From contig NZ_FUWG01000013.1 in NCBI RefSeq assembly GCF_900167145.1, positions 1 to 64,000 of the forward strand: a DNA stretch of 64,000 nucleotides. Reading direction: 5' to 3'. Source of the stretch: Treponema porcinum. Its GTDB lineage: Bacteria; Spirochaetota; Spirochaetia; Treponematales; Treponemataceae. The notes below the pieces were generated by a model. That model had not been told where the DNA came from. It did no database searches and saw only the letters and a list, made by a program, of their open reading frames with translations. Below, in pieces: positions 1-8,200 of this stretch. The position numbers were made by a program, and so were the translations under genes. Positions within the stretch are counted from its first letter, which is position 1, and the number at the start of each line of letters is the position of its first letter.

Positions 1-43
1 ACTTTTGTTGTCCCTTCAGTTTTCGATTTAATTGTAATTACTT

Positions 44-92
44 TGTTAGCGTCAGGCGATTATAACCATTACGAGTCAGGAGAAAATCGCCA
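44..92 (+). repeat. Left-end repeats of the IS-like element
   Basis: Two tandem motif copies lie here: TGTTAGCGTCAGG at 44-56 and GAGTCAGGAGAAAATCGCCA at 73-92. The second matches the complement of the right end (390-405 region, GAGTCGGGAGGAAATCGCCA) at 18 of 20 positions. They are probably transposase binding sites. Confidence 0.6.
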
Positions 93-180
93 AAATTAGT
101 CAAAAAGAAACAGCCACTATTATAATCAAACAAAAGTTCCTAAAATATGTGCTGACCAATAATGCACAGAAAAGGAGCTT

Positions 181-357
181 ATGAATGAAAATAATAGTGA
201 CAAACTAAGTTTACCACAGACACTGGATCTTATAAAGGACAGAGAAAAAGAAAGTTTCTGTCTGGAAAAAGTTAATCTTGCAGAACTGCAAAGGCTGACA
301 GGCATTACAAGAGCAAAATTAAGACGCCTGCATTATTGGTTATTTTTCTTTGACTAA
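181..357 (+). pseudogene. Truncated transposase N-terminus (IS21 IstA-like)
   Basis: A 58-codon frame starts at ATG 181 behind an AAGGAG ribosome site (172-178). After an acidic/basic start it holds a helix-turn-helix-like stretch (LAELQRLTGITRAKLRRL, roughly residues 34-51). The last few residues (HYWLFFFD) are unlike the rest and end at TAA 357. I read this as the DNA-binding N-terminus of a transposase whose catalytic part was lost by an internal deletion. It sits centrally in the 44-409 element, as expected. An unrelated small HTH protein is the alternative; the family is from memory of IS21-type N-termini, not from an alignment. Confidence 0.5.
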
Positions 358-711
358 AATTGGTTAATTCTGCCTGACTCTAAATGGCGATTTCCTCCCG
401 ACTCTAACAACTTTATTCACAAGAACTGCGGTGGCTACCTCTGGATTATTTGATATGACTGAAGTAGCATTTATTCCTAGATTTTCAATATCTGCAGTGA
501 TTTCTTTAGTTTGACTTGTAAAAATATCTTCGATTTTATTTGTTTCTTTATTGTCAGGATTCTCAGATGAACTCGGAGTATCACAACCTATAAAAGAAAT
601 TGTAGTAATAAGGACAAACAGCAATGTTTCCAGTTTTATAATTTTTTTCATAAAATTCTCCAACGATTTTATTTTTTGATTTTGGGCGAAGTCGAGCGAA
701 GCAAGACTTTG

Positions 712-754
712 CCCAAAGGACTTTTTCAAGTCCTTTGGGTAGTGTACACTACCC
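712..754. repeat. Overlapping perfect palindromes
   Basis: CCCAAAGGACTT (712-723) and its complement (728-739) form a 12-bp stem with a 4-nt loop. The last three bases begin an 18-bp perfect palindrome GGGTAGTGTACACTACCC (737-754). The two structures share bases, so only one can form at a time. An A/T-rich run follows. Confidence 0.7.
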
Positions 755-820
755 AAATTTTTAGAGAAAAATGTTGGAGGATTTTCTTATTAACAATAAG
801 CGCCCCAGTGCGCCATCCTG

Positions 821-861
821 TGCCGTATAGAAAACATGTTGTTCTTCTGTACGGCATTTTT
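821..861 (+). terminator. Terminator-like hairpin
   Basis: TGCCGTA (821-827) pairs with TACGGCA (850-856), with extra AGAA/TTCT pairing inside, followed by ATTTTTATT. No clear gene ends just before it, so its role is uncertain. Confidence 0.4.
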
Positions 862-895
862 ATTCGTGCGGAGGGTTTAATAGCTTTTAAGAACC

Positions 896-935
896 AACAT
901 ACCTCGATGCTTGCGGCGAGGTATGTTGATTTTTA
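896..935 (+). terminator. Hairpin with short U-rich tail
   Basis: AACATACCTCG (896-906) and CGAGGTATGTT (917-927) form a perfect 11-bp stem with a 10-nt loop, followed by GATTTTTACTT. Confidence 0.45.
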
Positions 936-980
936 CTTACAAGGGAGGTGAAGGGACTTTTTTTTCTGATATCATATAAA

Positions 981-1009
981 TTGAAGAAAAATGGATATAT
1001 TTATATTAT
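981..1009 (+). promoter_or_regulatory. Predicted promoter of the ABC importer operon
   Basis: TTGAAG (981-986), a 17-bp spacer and TATTAT (1004-1009). A start near 1016 would give a leader of about 250 nt before the ATG at 1266. A second, weaker pair (TTGTAA 1016-1021, TACATT 1040-1045) overlaps downstream. Confidence 0.45.
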
Positions 1010-1043
1010 CACTTTTTGTAATATACTGTTGTAATTAGCTACA

Positions 1044-1168
1044 TTAAGGGTTTAAAACAAACCCTTAAAACGGCTGAGTCAAGGCCTTGAATGAGCCGAA
1101 GGCGAATATGCCTTGACCAGACGTATTCAAGGTTAACACTGAAAAATCCTCAATAGGATTTATTCAGT
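1044..1168 (+). promoter_or_regulatory. Structured leader upstream of the ABC importer, possible cis-regulatory RNA
   Basis: Successive inverted repeats: TTAAGGGTTT/AAACCCTTAA (1044-1053 with 1059-1068); GTCAAGGC/GCCTTGAC (1078-1085 with 1110-1117); CCTTGAAT/ATTCAAGG (1085-1092 with 1125-1132); and a 13-bp bulged stem-loop with arms at 1138-1150 and 1155-1168. The second and third share the CCTTG segment and appear mutually exclusive, as in switch-type leaders. No known riboswitch consensus was recognised. Confidence 0.4.
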
Positions 1169-1265
1169 ATTTCCTTAGATTTGTGCGGAAGTTTGATTTC
1201 TTCCGGGCATCAGATTGTTCCCGGTTCTTTTGCCGGAACTGTTAATTTTTATGCAGGAGATTTTT

Positions 1266-2267
1266 ATGAAAAAATCCGTATGTATGCAGATTGCGCTGTG
1301 CGCGGCGATGCTTTTTGCGTTTTCTTCCTGTTCGCAGAAAAAACAGGAACTCCACGTGTATTCAATCATTCACGAGGAAGAAACTAAGGCTCTTACCGAT
1401 TTATTTACGAAGAAGACCGGCATTCCTGTTTCCTATCTTCGCGCTACTACAGGCGAGCTTGTAAACCGCGTCATTACAGAAAAAGATGACCCTAAGGCTG
1501 ACGTCCTGCTTGGCGGTGCAACTTCTTACCATATACAGGCTGCTAAAGCCGGCGCGCTGGAACAGTATGTTTCTCCGAATGCGCAGGGAATTCCAGAGTA
1601 TGCTCGCTCTTCTGATGGTACGTATACCGGCTTTTGCGTTCTTACGCTTGGTATAGGAGTAAATGCTGGAAGATTTGCGCGGAAATATCCGGGAAAAGCC
1701 GTGCCGAAAACATGGGATGATTTGATTGATGCTGATTTTTCCGGTGAAATAGTGATGACTAACCCGGTTGCTTCTTCCACCGCATACCTTTTTGTACAGA
1801 ATCAGCTTCAGCGGCTCGGATGGGATAAAGGCTGGAAATATTTAACGGCGCTCTCTCAACTGGTAGGACAGTTCCCTGACAGCGGAAGTGCTCCGCCGAA
1901 ACTTATCGGCACGGGAGAATATGCGCTTGGCATAGCATATCTTCACGGGCTTGCAAAATACAAGTCAGACGGTTTTGATATTCAGCTTGTTGCTCCTCCG
2001 CAGTCGGTAGGCGATGTTGACTGCATTGCCATTATGAAAAATGCAAAAAATCTTGAGTCGGCGCAGAAATTCGTTGACTTTATACTTTCTGCAGAAGCGC
2101 AGGAACTTATGAGTTCAATAGATTTTACCGTTCCTGTAAATCCTTCTGCAAAAGGAGCTGACGGCTGCATTCCGCTTTCTGAAATTGACCTTATTTCTTA
2201 CGATGCAAAAAAAGCTTCTTCCCAAAAAGATGAAGTTCTTGCAAAATGGCACGAAATCGTAAAGTAA
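1266..2267 (+). CDS. ABC importer substrate-binding lipoprotein, Fe(III)/AfuA type
   Basis: This 333-residue protein would capture a solute outside the inner membrane and pass it to the permease encoded next. The start at 1266 is chosen over an upstream ATG at 1215 because AGGAG lies just before it and the signal peptide begins there. The signal peptide ends in a lipobox, FAFSSC, with Cys22. The body is a family 1 solute-binding fold: an N-terminal strand with HVYSIIHEEE, then TTGELVNRVITEKDDPKADV, a pattern typical of Fe(III)-binding AfuA/FbpA/FutA proteins and of their 2-aminoethylphosphonate relatives. It opens a three-gene operon with 6 nt before the permease. The substrate is most likely ferric iron, but phosphonate or another ligand cannot be excluded. 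Confidence 0.85.
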   Translation: MKKSVCMQIALCAAMLFAFSSCSQKKQELHVYSIIHEEETKALTDLFTKKTGIPVSYLRATTGELVNRVITEKDDPKADVLLGGATSYHIQAAKAGALEQYVSPNAQGIPEYARSSDGTYTGFCVLTLGIGVNAGRFARKYPGKAVPKTWDDLIDADFSGEIVMTNPVASSTAYLFVQNQLQRLGWDKGWKYLTALSQLVGQFPDSGSAPPKLIGTGEYALGIAYLHGLAKYKSDGFDIQLVAPPQSVGDVDCIAIMKNAKNLESAQKFVDFILSAEAQELMSSIDFTVPVNPSAKGADGCIPLSEIDLISYDAKKASSQKDEVLAKWHEIVK

Positions 2268-2273
2268 AATAAA

Positions 2274-3878
2274 ATGGTGTCTTACTTAAAAAAACAGGGC
2301 GCGTCGTTCTGCATTCTGTGGGGTGCGTGCGCTTTGTTTTTTATCGTATGCATTGTTTTTCCTCTTTTCTGTACGCTGCTTTCGCCGCGACTTTCTGATT
2401 TTGTCAGAGTGTTTTCTACCGGGCGATACCGTACGGTAATTGTCAATACGGCAGTCGAATGTATCTGTTCCACCGTGTTTTCTGTCCTTCTTGGCTATTT
2501 GTATGCGTATGCCGTTGTGCGCGGTGAAATTCCGTTCGTGCGCTTTTTTTCGGTAGTACCGGTCATCCACATGGTAACTCCGCCCTTTGTAGGAGGACTT
2601 TCGTTCATTCTCCTTCTTGGACGACAGGGCTTTATTACAAAAACTCTTCTTGGTCTTGACGTTTCGCTTTACGGGCTTCCCGGAATTGTCATTTCACAGG
2701 TGCTGTGCTTTTTTCCCCTTGCATATCTTATGTGTGCGCAGACTTTGCGCGGAATAAATCCTTTGTATGAGCGTGCGGCGCGAGGAATGGGGGCTGGCAG
2801 ACTCAAGGTTTTTATTTCAGTTACGCTTCCGCTTTCATTTCCGGGAATTCTGTCGTCCTTTCTGTTTATTGCCGTTTCCGTCCTGAGCGACTTTGGAAAT
2901 CCTATGATTGTTGGCGGAAGGTTTAAGGTTCTTGCCGTAGAAATTTATACGCAGCTTACAGGCTGGATGAACGTATCTGTAAGCGTGGTTCTGGGAATAA
3001 TTCTTGTAGTTCCTTCTATTATATTGTTTATTCTTCAACATAAGATTTTAAAAGATACTTCCGTACGGAGTGCTACGGTAGGAGGAAAGGAAGCCGCTGT
3101 CAGTGCAGAAAGACTATGCCTTTCTGTGCGTATTTTTCTTACATTGTTCTGCGCTTTTCTTTCCGGTGCAGTTCTGCTTCAATTTGCAGCTGTTCTTACA
3201 GGGAGTTTTCAGAAATTGTGGGGAATAGACACGCGTTTTACGGCGGAACATATACTTTCCGTGCATCGATACGGCGCAGAACTTCTTGATTCTGTACTTT
3301 TCGCCCTTTGTTCAGCTGTTCTTACAACGGCGCTTGCTTCGGTGACTGCGTTTTTTGTGCAGAAAACAGACTCTCCCTTCAGAAAAACGTTCGACACGTT
3401 CGCGCAGATTCCCTCTGCAATTCCCGGTTCGCTTTTAGGACTTGCGCTTTCCTTTGCCGCAAACAAAACTGACTTTTCGTTTTCGCCGGCGCTTATTGTT
3501 GTGGCAATGATAGTGTCGTTCCTCCCTTTTTCCTACAGGATTATTACGTCGTCGTATCTTCAGCAGAAAAATACGCTTGTGTACGGAGCGCAGTCGCTTG
3601 GTGCAGGAAAAATAACTGTATTCCGTTCTGTAACGGTTCCGCTTGCCGGTTCTGCCCTGTTTTCGTCGTTCGTTTATGTGTTTGTCCGCAGTATTGGTAC
3701 GATGAGTGCCGTGATTTTCCTTGTTTCGTTTAAAACAAAACTTGCATCGATTGCAATTTTAAATCTTGCGGAGCAGGGGGACTGGGGAAAAGCCGCCGCG
3801 CTGGCCTCTGTCCTTACGTGCATTGCTTTTCTCGTGCTTGGCATTGGGCGTTTTGCATTGCGCAGGTTTTCCCGCTGA
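2274..3878 (+). CDS. ABC importer permease, fused two-domain (AfuB/FbpB type)
   Basis: A 534-residue membrane protein with about twelve hydrophobic segments arranged as two homologous halves, the usual layout of FbpB-type permeases in which both transmembrane domains sit in one chain. Each half carries an EAA-like cytoplasmic loop for contact with the ATPase: ERAARGMGAGRLKVFISVTLP near residue 165 in the first, and GAQSLGAGKITVFRSVTVP near residue 440 in the second. It starts 6 nt after the binding protein and has no clear ribosome site, so translation is probably coupled to the upstream gene. The ATPase gene follows after 45 nt. Role: the membrane channel of the importer. Confidence 0.9.
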   Translation: MVSYLKKQGASFCILWGACALFFIVCIVFPLFCTLLSPRLSDFVRVFSTGRYRTVIVNTAVECICSTVFSVLLGYLYAYAVVRGEIPFVRFFSVVPVIHMVTPPFVGGLSFILLLGRQGFITKTLLGLDVSLYGLPGIVISQVLCFFPLAYLMCAQTLRGINPLYERAARGMGAGRLKVFISVTLPLSFPGILSSFLFIAVSVLSDFGNPMIVGGRFKVLAVEIYTQLTGWMNVSVSVVLGIILVVPSIILFILQHKILKDTSVRSATVGGKEAAVSAERLCLSVRIFLTLFCAFLSGAVLLQFAAVLTGSFQKLWGIDTRFTAEHILSVHRYGAELLDSVLFALCSAVLTTALASVTAFFVQKTDSPFRKTFDTFAQIPSAIPGSLLGLALSFAANKTDFSFSPALIVVAMIVSFLPFSYRIITSSYLQQKNTLVYGAQSLGAGKITVFRSVTVPLAGSALFSSFVYVFVRSIGTMSAVIFLVSFKTKLASIAILNLAEQGDWGKAAALASVLTCIAFLVLGIGRFALRRFSR

Positions 3879-3923
3879 TTTTTAATTTGCAGCTTTCGCT
3901 GGACGGTTTTCAGGAAGTGAAAA

Positions 3924-5003
3924 ATGAATGATAAGAATGATATTGACGTTAAAAAAAATGCGGCAGCTCTTACCCTCAAAAACGTGTCTTTTTCCTATAA
4001 AAATACGCGCGTAATAACTGATTTTTCCCTTTCCGTTGCTCCCGGAAGTTTTACGACTCTTCTTGGTGCTTCCGGTTGCGGAAAGACGACGCTTCTAAAA
4101 CTGATTTCAGGTTTTCTAGAGCCGGACTCCGGAGAAATACTGATAGACGGACGGAATGTCTGCGGAATTCCTTCTGAAAAGCGGAATGTGGGAATGGTGT
4201 TTCAGGACTATGCGCTTTTTCCTCATCTGACTGTTGCGCAGAACATTATGTACGGACTAAAACTTCTTCCGCGGGAAAAAGGCGTAACCCGAAGTCAGTT
4301 TTTTGAAATGAACAATGCGCTTGTTCATCAGACCGCACGGATTTTGGGGCTGGAAGGACTTTTAGAGCGTTATCCGCACGAACTTTCCGGCGGACAGCAG
4401 CAGCGTGTTGCACTCGGACGTTCACTTGTCCTTAAGCCGGGAGTTCTTCTTATGGATGAACCGCTTTCTTCCTTAGATGCAAAACTCCGTGCGCAGGTGC
4501 GTGACGAACTTAGGGAAATTCAGCAGCGTCTTGGAATTACTACGGTGTACGTAACGCATGATCAGGAAGAAGCTCTTTCGCTATCTGATTATGTTGCCGT
4601 CATAAATAAAGGAATTCTTCTTCAGTGCGCTTCTCCGGAAGAAATGTATTTTAAGCCGCGCGATGCATTTACCGCCGGCTTTACTGGTTCTGCCAATTTT
4701 ATTGATGCGCCGGATGGAAGCGGCTCGTTTATAATACGTCCTGAATGGACAAAACTTGAAGCTGCACCACAGGAATTTTCCGAAAATAATGCCGTTTCGT
4801 TCGATGGAAAACCTGGCATCGCCCTGTACGGAACTGTTGCTTCCCGTTCATTTTTCGGTACGTCCGTACGCTATAAAATACGCCTTACCGGTTCGGATAA
4901 ATTTTTCATTTCAGCCGTTCCTGCGCTCAGTGACCCGTCATTTTCTGCTGGTTCTCCGGTAAAGATTACAGTCCTTCATTCGTGGAAACTTCCGTCCGTC
5001 TGA
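3924..5003 (+). CDS. ABC importer ATP-binding protein (AfuC/FbpC type)
   Basis: A 359-residue ATPase that powers the importer. Visible motifs are Walker A GASGCGKTT (about residues 48-56), Q-loop VFQDYALFPH, the ABC signature LSGGQQQRVALGRSL, Walker B VLLMDEPLSSLD and the switch His in YVTHDQEEALSLS. A C-terminal extension of about 120 residues (GFTGSANFID onward) is the TOBE-like regulatory domain of this subfamily. The ribosome site is GGAAG 8 nt before the ATG. It is the last gene of the operon; a strong hairpin lies about 50 nt downstream. Confidence 0.92.
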   Translation: MNDKNDIDVKKNAAALTLKNVSFSYKNTRVITDFSLSVAPGSFTTLLGASGCGKTTLLKLISGFLEPDSGEILIDGRNVCGIPSEKRNVGMVFQDYALFPHLTVAQNIMYGLKLLPREKGVTRSQFFEMNNALVHQTARILGLEGLLERYPHELSGGQQQRVALGRSLVLKPGVLLMDEPLSSLDAKLRAQVRDELREIQQRLGITTVYVTHDQEEALSLSDYVAVINKGILLQCASPEEMYFKPRDAFTAGFTGSANFIDAPDGSGSFIIRPEWTKLEAAPQEFSENNAVSFDGKPGIALYGTVASRSFFGTSVRYKIRLTGSDKFFISAVPALSDPSFSAGSPVKITVLHSWKLPSV

Positions 5004-5052
5004 ATGAACGAACCTCTCCTTGCTAAGGTTTTGTTTTAACAATTAATGCAGT

Positions 5053-5131
5053 AAATTGTCCGTAAGTTAATGACTTACGGACAATTTGACAGGAAGTGCT
5101 GAGTAATCGCTTCAAGTGTTAATCAGCACTT
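5053..5131. repeat. Two consecutive hairpins after the ABC operon
   Basis: AAATTGTCCGTAAGT (5053-5067) pairs perfectly with ACTTACGGACAATTT (5073-5087) round a 5-nt loop. AAGTGCTGA (5094-5102) pairs with TCAGCACTT (5123-5131). Neither has a U-run, so they may be RNA-end protectors or operators rather than plain terminators. Confidence 0.6.
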
Positions 5132-5141
5132 ACCTAATCAA

Positions 5142-5170
5142 TTGCATAAATGCAGTTTAACCTTTATATT
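5142..5170 (+). promoter_or_regulatory. Predicted promoter of the activase gene
   Basis: TTGCAT (5142-5147), 17-bp spacer, TATATT (5165-5170). Start expected near 5177, 32 nt before the ATG at 5209. Confidence 0.6.
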
Positions 5171-5208
5171 GTAGGATGTAAGATTTTCACTTTTTTATAG
5201 GTGGGTTA

Positions 5209-8200
5209 ATGAGCGGAACAAAACAGAATGGTGCAGATATGCTGCCAGTCAGAATTGGAATTGACGTAGGATCGACAACTGTAAAGATTGCGGTTCTGGA
5301 TGATAATGATAAATTAATTTACGGCGACTACCAGCGCCATCGTGCAGATATACGGAGTACGATTATTTCAGTTGTGTCAAAGGCATTTGATGAACTTGAA
5401 AAGAAATTTCCGGCAGGAGCAGGGCAGACTCTGAGCGTAAAGGTAACTGGTTCAGGCGGATTTTCTGTAAGCCAGTGGCTGAACATTCCGTTTATTCAGG
5501 AAGTCGTCGCCGCTACTACAGCAGTAAAAAAACTCATTCCTCAGACAGACGTTGTAATTGAACTTGGCGGAGAGGATGCAAAGATTACGTATTTTACAGG
5601 CGGCGTTGAGCAGCGTATGAACGGTACTTGCGCCGGCGGAACAGGTGCGTTCATTGACCAGATGGCGGCACTTTTGGAAACAGATGCAGCCGGACTGAAC
5701 GTTCTTGCCAAGGATGCAACGACTATTTATCCGATTGCAGCACGCTGCGGTGTTTTTGCAAAGACGGACGTTCAGCCTCTTATAAACGAAGGTGCGCGCC
5801 GTGAGGATATTGCAGCTTCCATTTATCAGGCTGTAGTAAACCAGACGATTTCCGGTCTTGCCTGCGGAAAGCCAATCCGCGGACACGTTGCTTTTCTTGG
5901 CGGACCTCTTCACTTTATGGATCAGCTTCGCCGCCGCTTTATCGAAACGCTTAAACTCAAGGACGATGAAATTATCGTTCCTGAAGATTCACAGCTGTTT
6001 GTGGCGACTGGTTCTGCGTTCAGTGCAGATAGGACAGTCTGCTGTGACGGAAAGAAATTTCCTACGATTGCAGAATTCCGCGAAAACCTTAAAAATCTTG
6101 TGGGTGCAGAACTCAGCGAAGTTCAGCGTCTTGAACCTCTTTTTAACAATGCTACGGAACTTGACGAATTCCGTAAGCGCCATGCGTCTGAAATTGCAGC
6201 ACGAGGCGACTTGAGCTTAACTCGTGGACCTGTATTCCTTGGTCTTGATTCCGGCTCCACTACTACAAAGGCTGTTCTTATCGACCAGAAAGGACGGATT
6301 ATTTGGGATTTCTACGCGAACAATCAGGGAAATCCTGTTGACCTTGCGGCAAAAGTCCTTAAAGATTTGTACAAAAAATTACCTGAAGATGTATATATTG
6401 CGCGCGCCGTTTCTACCGGTTACGGAGAGGCGCTTTTCCAGGCTGCGTTCGGCGTAGATGCCGGCGAAGTTGAAACGATTACGCACTTCCGTGCGGCAGA
6501 TTTTTTTGTGCCGGGCGTAGAGTTCCTGCTTGACATAGGCGGTCAGGATATGAAGTGCCTTCGGATGAAGGACGGTGCTATTGTTTCAATTCAGCTGAAC
6601 GAAGCGTGTTCTTCCGGTTGCGGTTCATTCCTTGATAATTTTGCACGCACGATGGGAATGGATGTACGTGAATTCAGTCGTATTGCACTTCTTGCAGATA
6701 AGCCTGTTGACTTGGGAAGCCGATGTACCGTCTTTATGAACAGCCGCGTTAAGCAGGCGCAGAAAGAAGGCGCATCCGTTGCAGACATTTCTGCCGGTCT
6801 TTCATATTCCGTAATAAAGAATGCACTTTTTAAAGTAATAAAACTTAGGAAAGCAAGCGACATCGGAACAAAAGTTGTAGTTCAGGGAGGTACGTTTTTC
6901 AACGATGCCGTACTCCGTGCTTTTGAAAAAATTGCCGGCGTAAATGTATTCCGCCCTGACGTAGCAGGTCTTATGGGTGCATACGGTTCTGCCCTTATTG
7001 CATACGACCAGTGGGTAGACTTAACGGCACCTAAACCTGGACAGCCGCCTGTAGATCCTGCGACAGTCCGTTCGGGAATTGCTACGCTTAAAGACCTTGA
7101 GAATTTCCACGTTGAACTTGAATCGCGGCGTTGCGGAAAGTGCCAGAATAACTGTCTTCTTACTATTAATACATTCAGCACCGGAAGCGAAAAGCGCGTT
7201 TTCATTACAGGAAACCGTTGTGAGCGCGGTGCGGAAATTGAAGGAACGGTTATTGACGCAAGCAACAAGAAGAATACCGGCATAGAAGATACCGGCGAAA
7301 AAATGCCGAACTTGTTTGACTGGAAATACAGGCGTCTTTTCCATTACGTTCCGCTTAAAAAAGAAGATGCTCCTATGGGCGATGTCGGAATTCCGCGCGT
7401 CCTGAATATGTATGAAAATTATCCGATGTGGTTTACGTTTTTTACAAAGCTCGGATTCCGCGTGCGGTTGAGCCAGCGTTCGTCACGAAGCGTTTATGAA
7501 AAAGGAATTGAAACTATCCCGTCTGAATCGGTGTGCTATCCGGGAAAAATAAGTCACGGTCACCTTGTTTCGCTTCTTGAGCAGGGAATAAAATTTATTT
7601 TCTATCCGTGTGCTCCGTATGAAAAACAGGAAGATTCCGGCGCAGGAAATCACTATAACTGTCCGATTGTAACAAGCTATCCTGAAGTTTTGCGGAATAA
7701 TGTTGATGAACTCAGGCAGAACAAAGATATTCTTTATATGGATCCGTTCCTTCCGATTTATGATAAGAAACGTCTTGCAGAGCGCCTGTGTGAAGAGATG
7801 CTTCCGAAATTCCCGTCGCTTACGGAAAAGCAGATAAAAGAAGCTGTTGAAGATGCATGGAACGAGCAGGAAAAATTCCGCGAAGACGTAAAGAAAGCCG
7901 GAGAAGAAGCTCTTGAAACGATGATTCGTGCAGGCGGAAACGGAATTGTCCTTTCCGGTCGTCCGTATCATCTTGATCCAGAGATAAATCACGGAATTCC
8001 GGAAATGATAAATGCACTCGGTCTTGCCGTATTTACTGAAGACAGCGTTGCGCAGTTCGGAAGCATTGAACGTCCTCTCCGCATTATTGACCAGTGGGTA
8101 TATCATAACCGCCTGTACCGTGCCGCAGCTTTTGTAAGCGAAATGCCTAATCTTGAAATGCTTCAGCTTACAAGTTTTGGCTGCGGACTTGATGCGGTTA

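Larger units (their letters stand above)
44..409 (+). mobile_element. 366-bp internally deleted IS21-like element
   Basis: The element begins TGTTAGCGTCAGG (44-56) and ends with the inverted copy CCCGACTCTAACA (397-409), 11 of 13 matching, giving TG...CA termini. It is flanked by a 4-bp direct repeat ACTT at 40-43 and 410-413. Each end carries a second internal copy of the motif GTCRGG: at 73-92 on the left, and complementary at about 366-384 on the right. IS21-family ends are known for TG...CA termini, multiple repeated transposase sites and 4-8 bp target duplications. The interior holds only the first part of a transposase-like frame, so the element cannot move by itself but could be mobilised in trans. 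The family name is an inference. Confidence 0.65.
1..651 (-). pseudogene. Lipoprotein gene interrupted by an IS remnant (5' part intact, 3' part runs off the window)
   Basis: The reading frame starts at 651 with a good ribosome site (GGAG) and encodes a lipoprotein signal peptide: MKK, a hydrophobic stretch and the lipobox ISFIGC with Cys23. About 80 native codons follow. The frame then enters the right end of the IS-like element at 409 and stops at 364, so the last 14 or so residues are encoded by the element. If 44-409 and one copy of the 4-bp repeat ACTT are removed, the frame continues without a stop through 39-1 (V-I-T-I-K-S-K-T-E-G-T-T-K) to the window edge. This supports a once intact gene broken by insertion. 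The function of the lipoprotein is not recognisable. The 95-residue hybrid may still be made. Confidence 0.75.
652..1265. other. Gene-free 614-bp intergenic stretch rich in hairpins
   Basis: No convincing gene lies here. It holds a nested palindrome (712-754), two terminator-like hairpins (821-861 and 896-935), a promoter-like pair at 981-1009 and a cluster of stem-loops (1044-1168) before the ABC operon at 1266. The open frame across 676-951 has no ribosome site and runs through three of the hairpins, so it is not called. Confidence 0.6.

Noticed and set aside
676-951. 91-codon plus-strand frame in the gap before the ABC operon
   Set aside because: No ribosome site, it crosses three strong hairpins, and the composition is unlike a protein.
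1078-1117. Possible thiamine (TPP) riboswitch, because of GGCTGAGT near an ABC operon
   Set aside because: The conserved CTGAGA and ACCTGATCTGG-type segments are not present in the right order.
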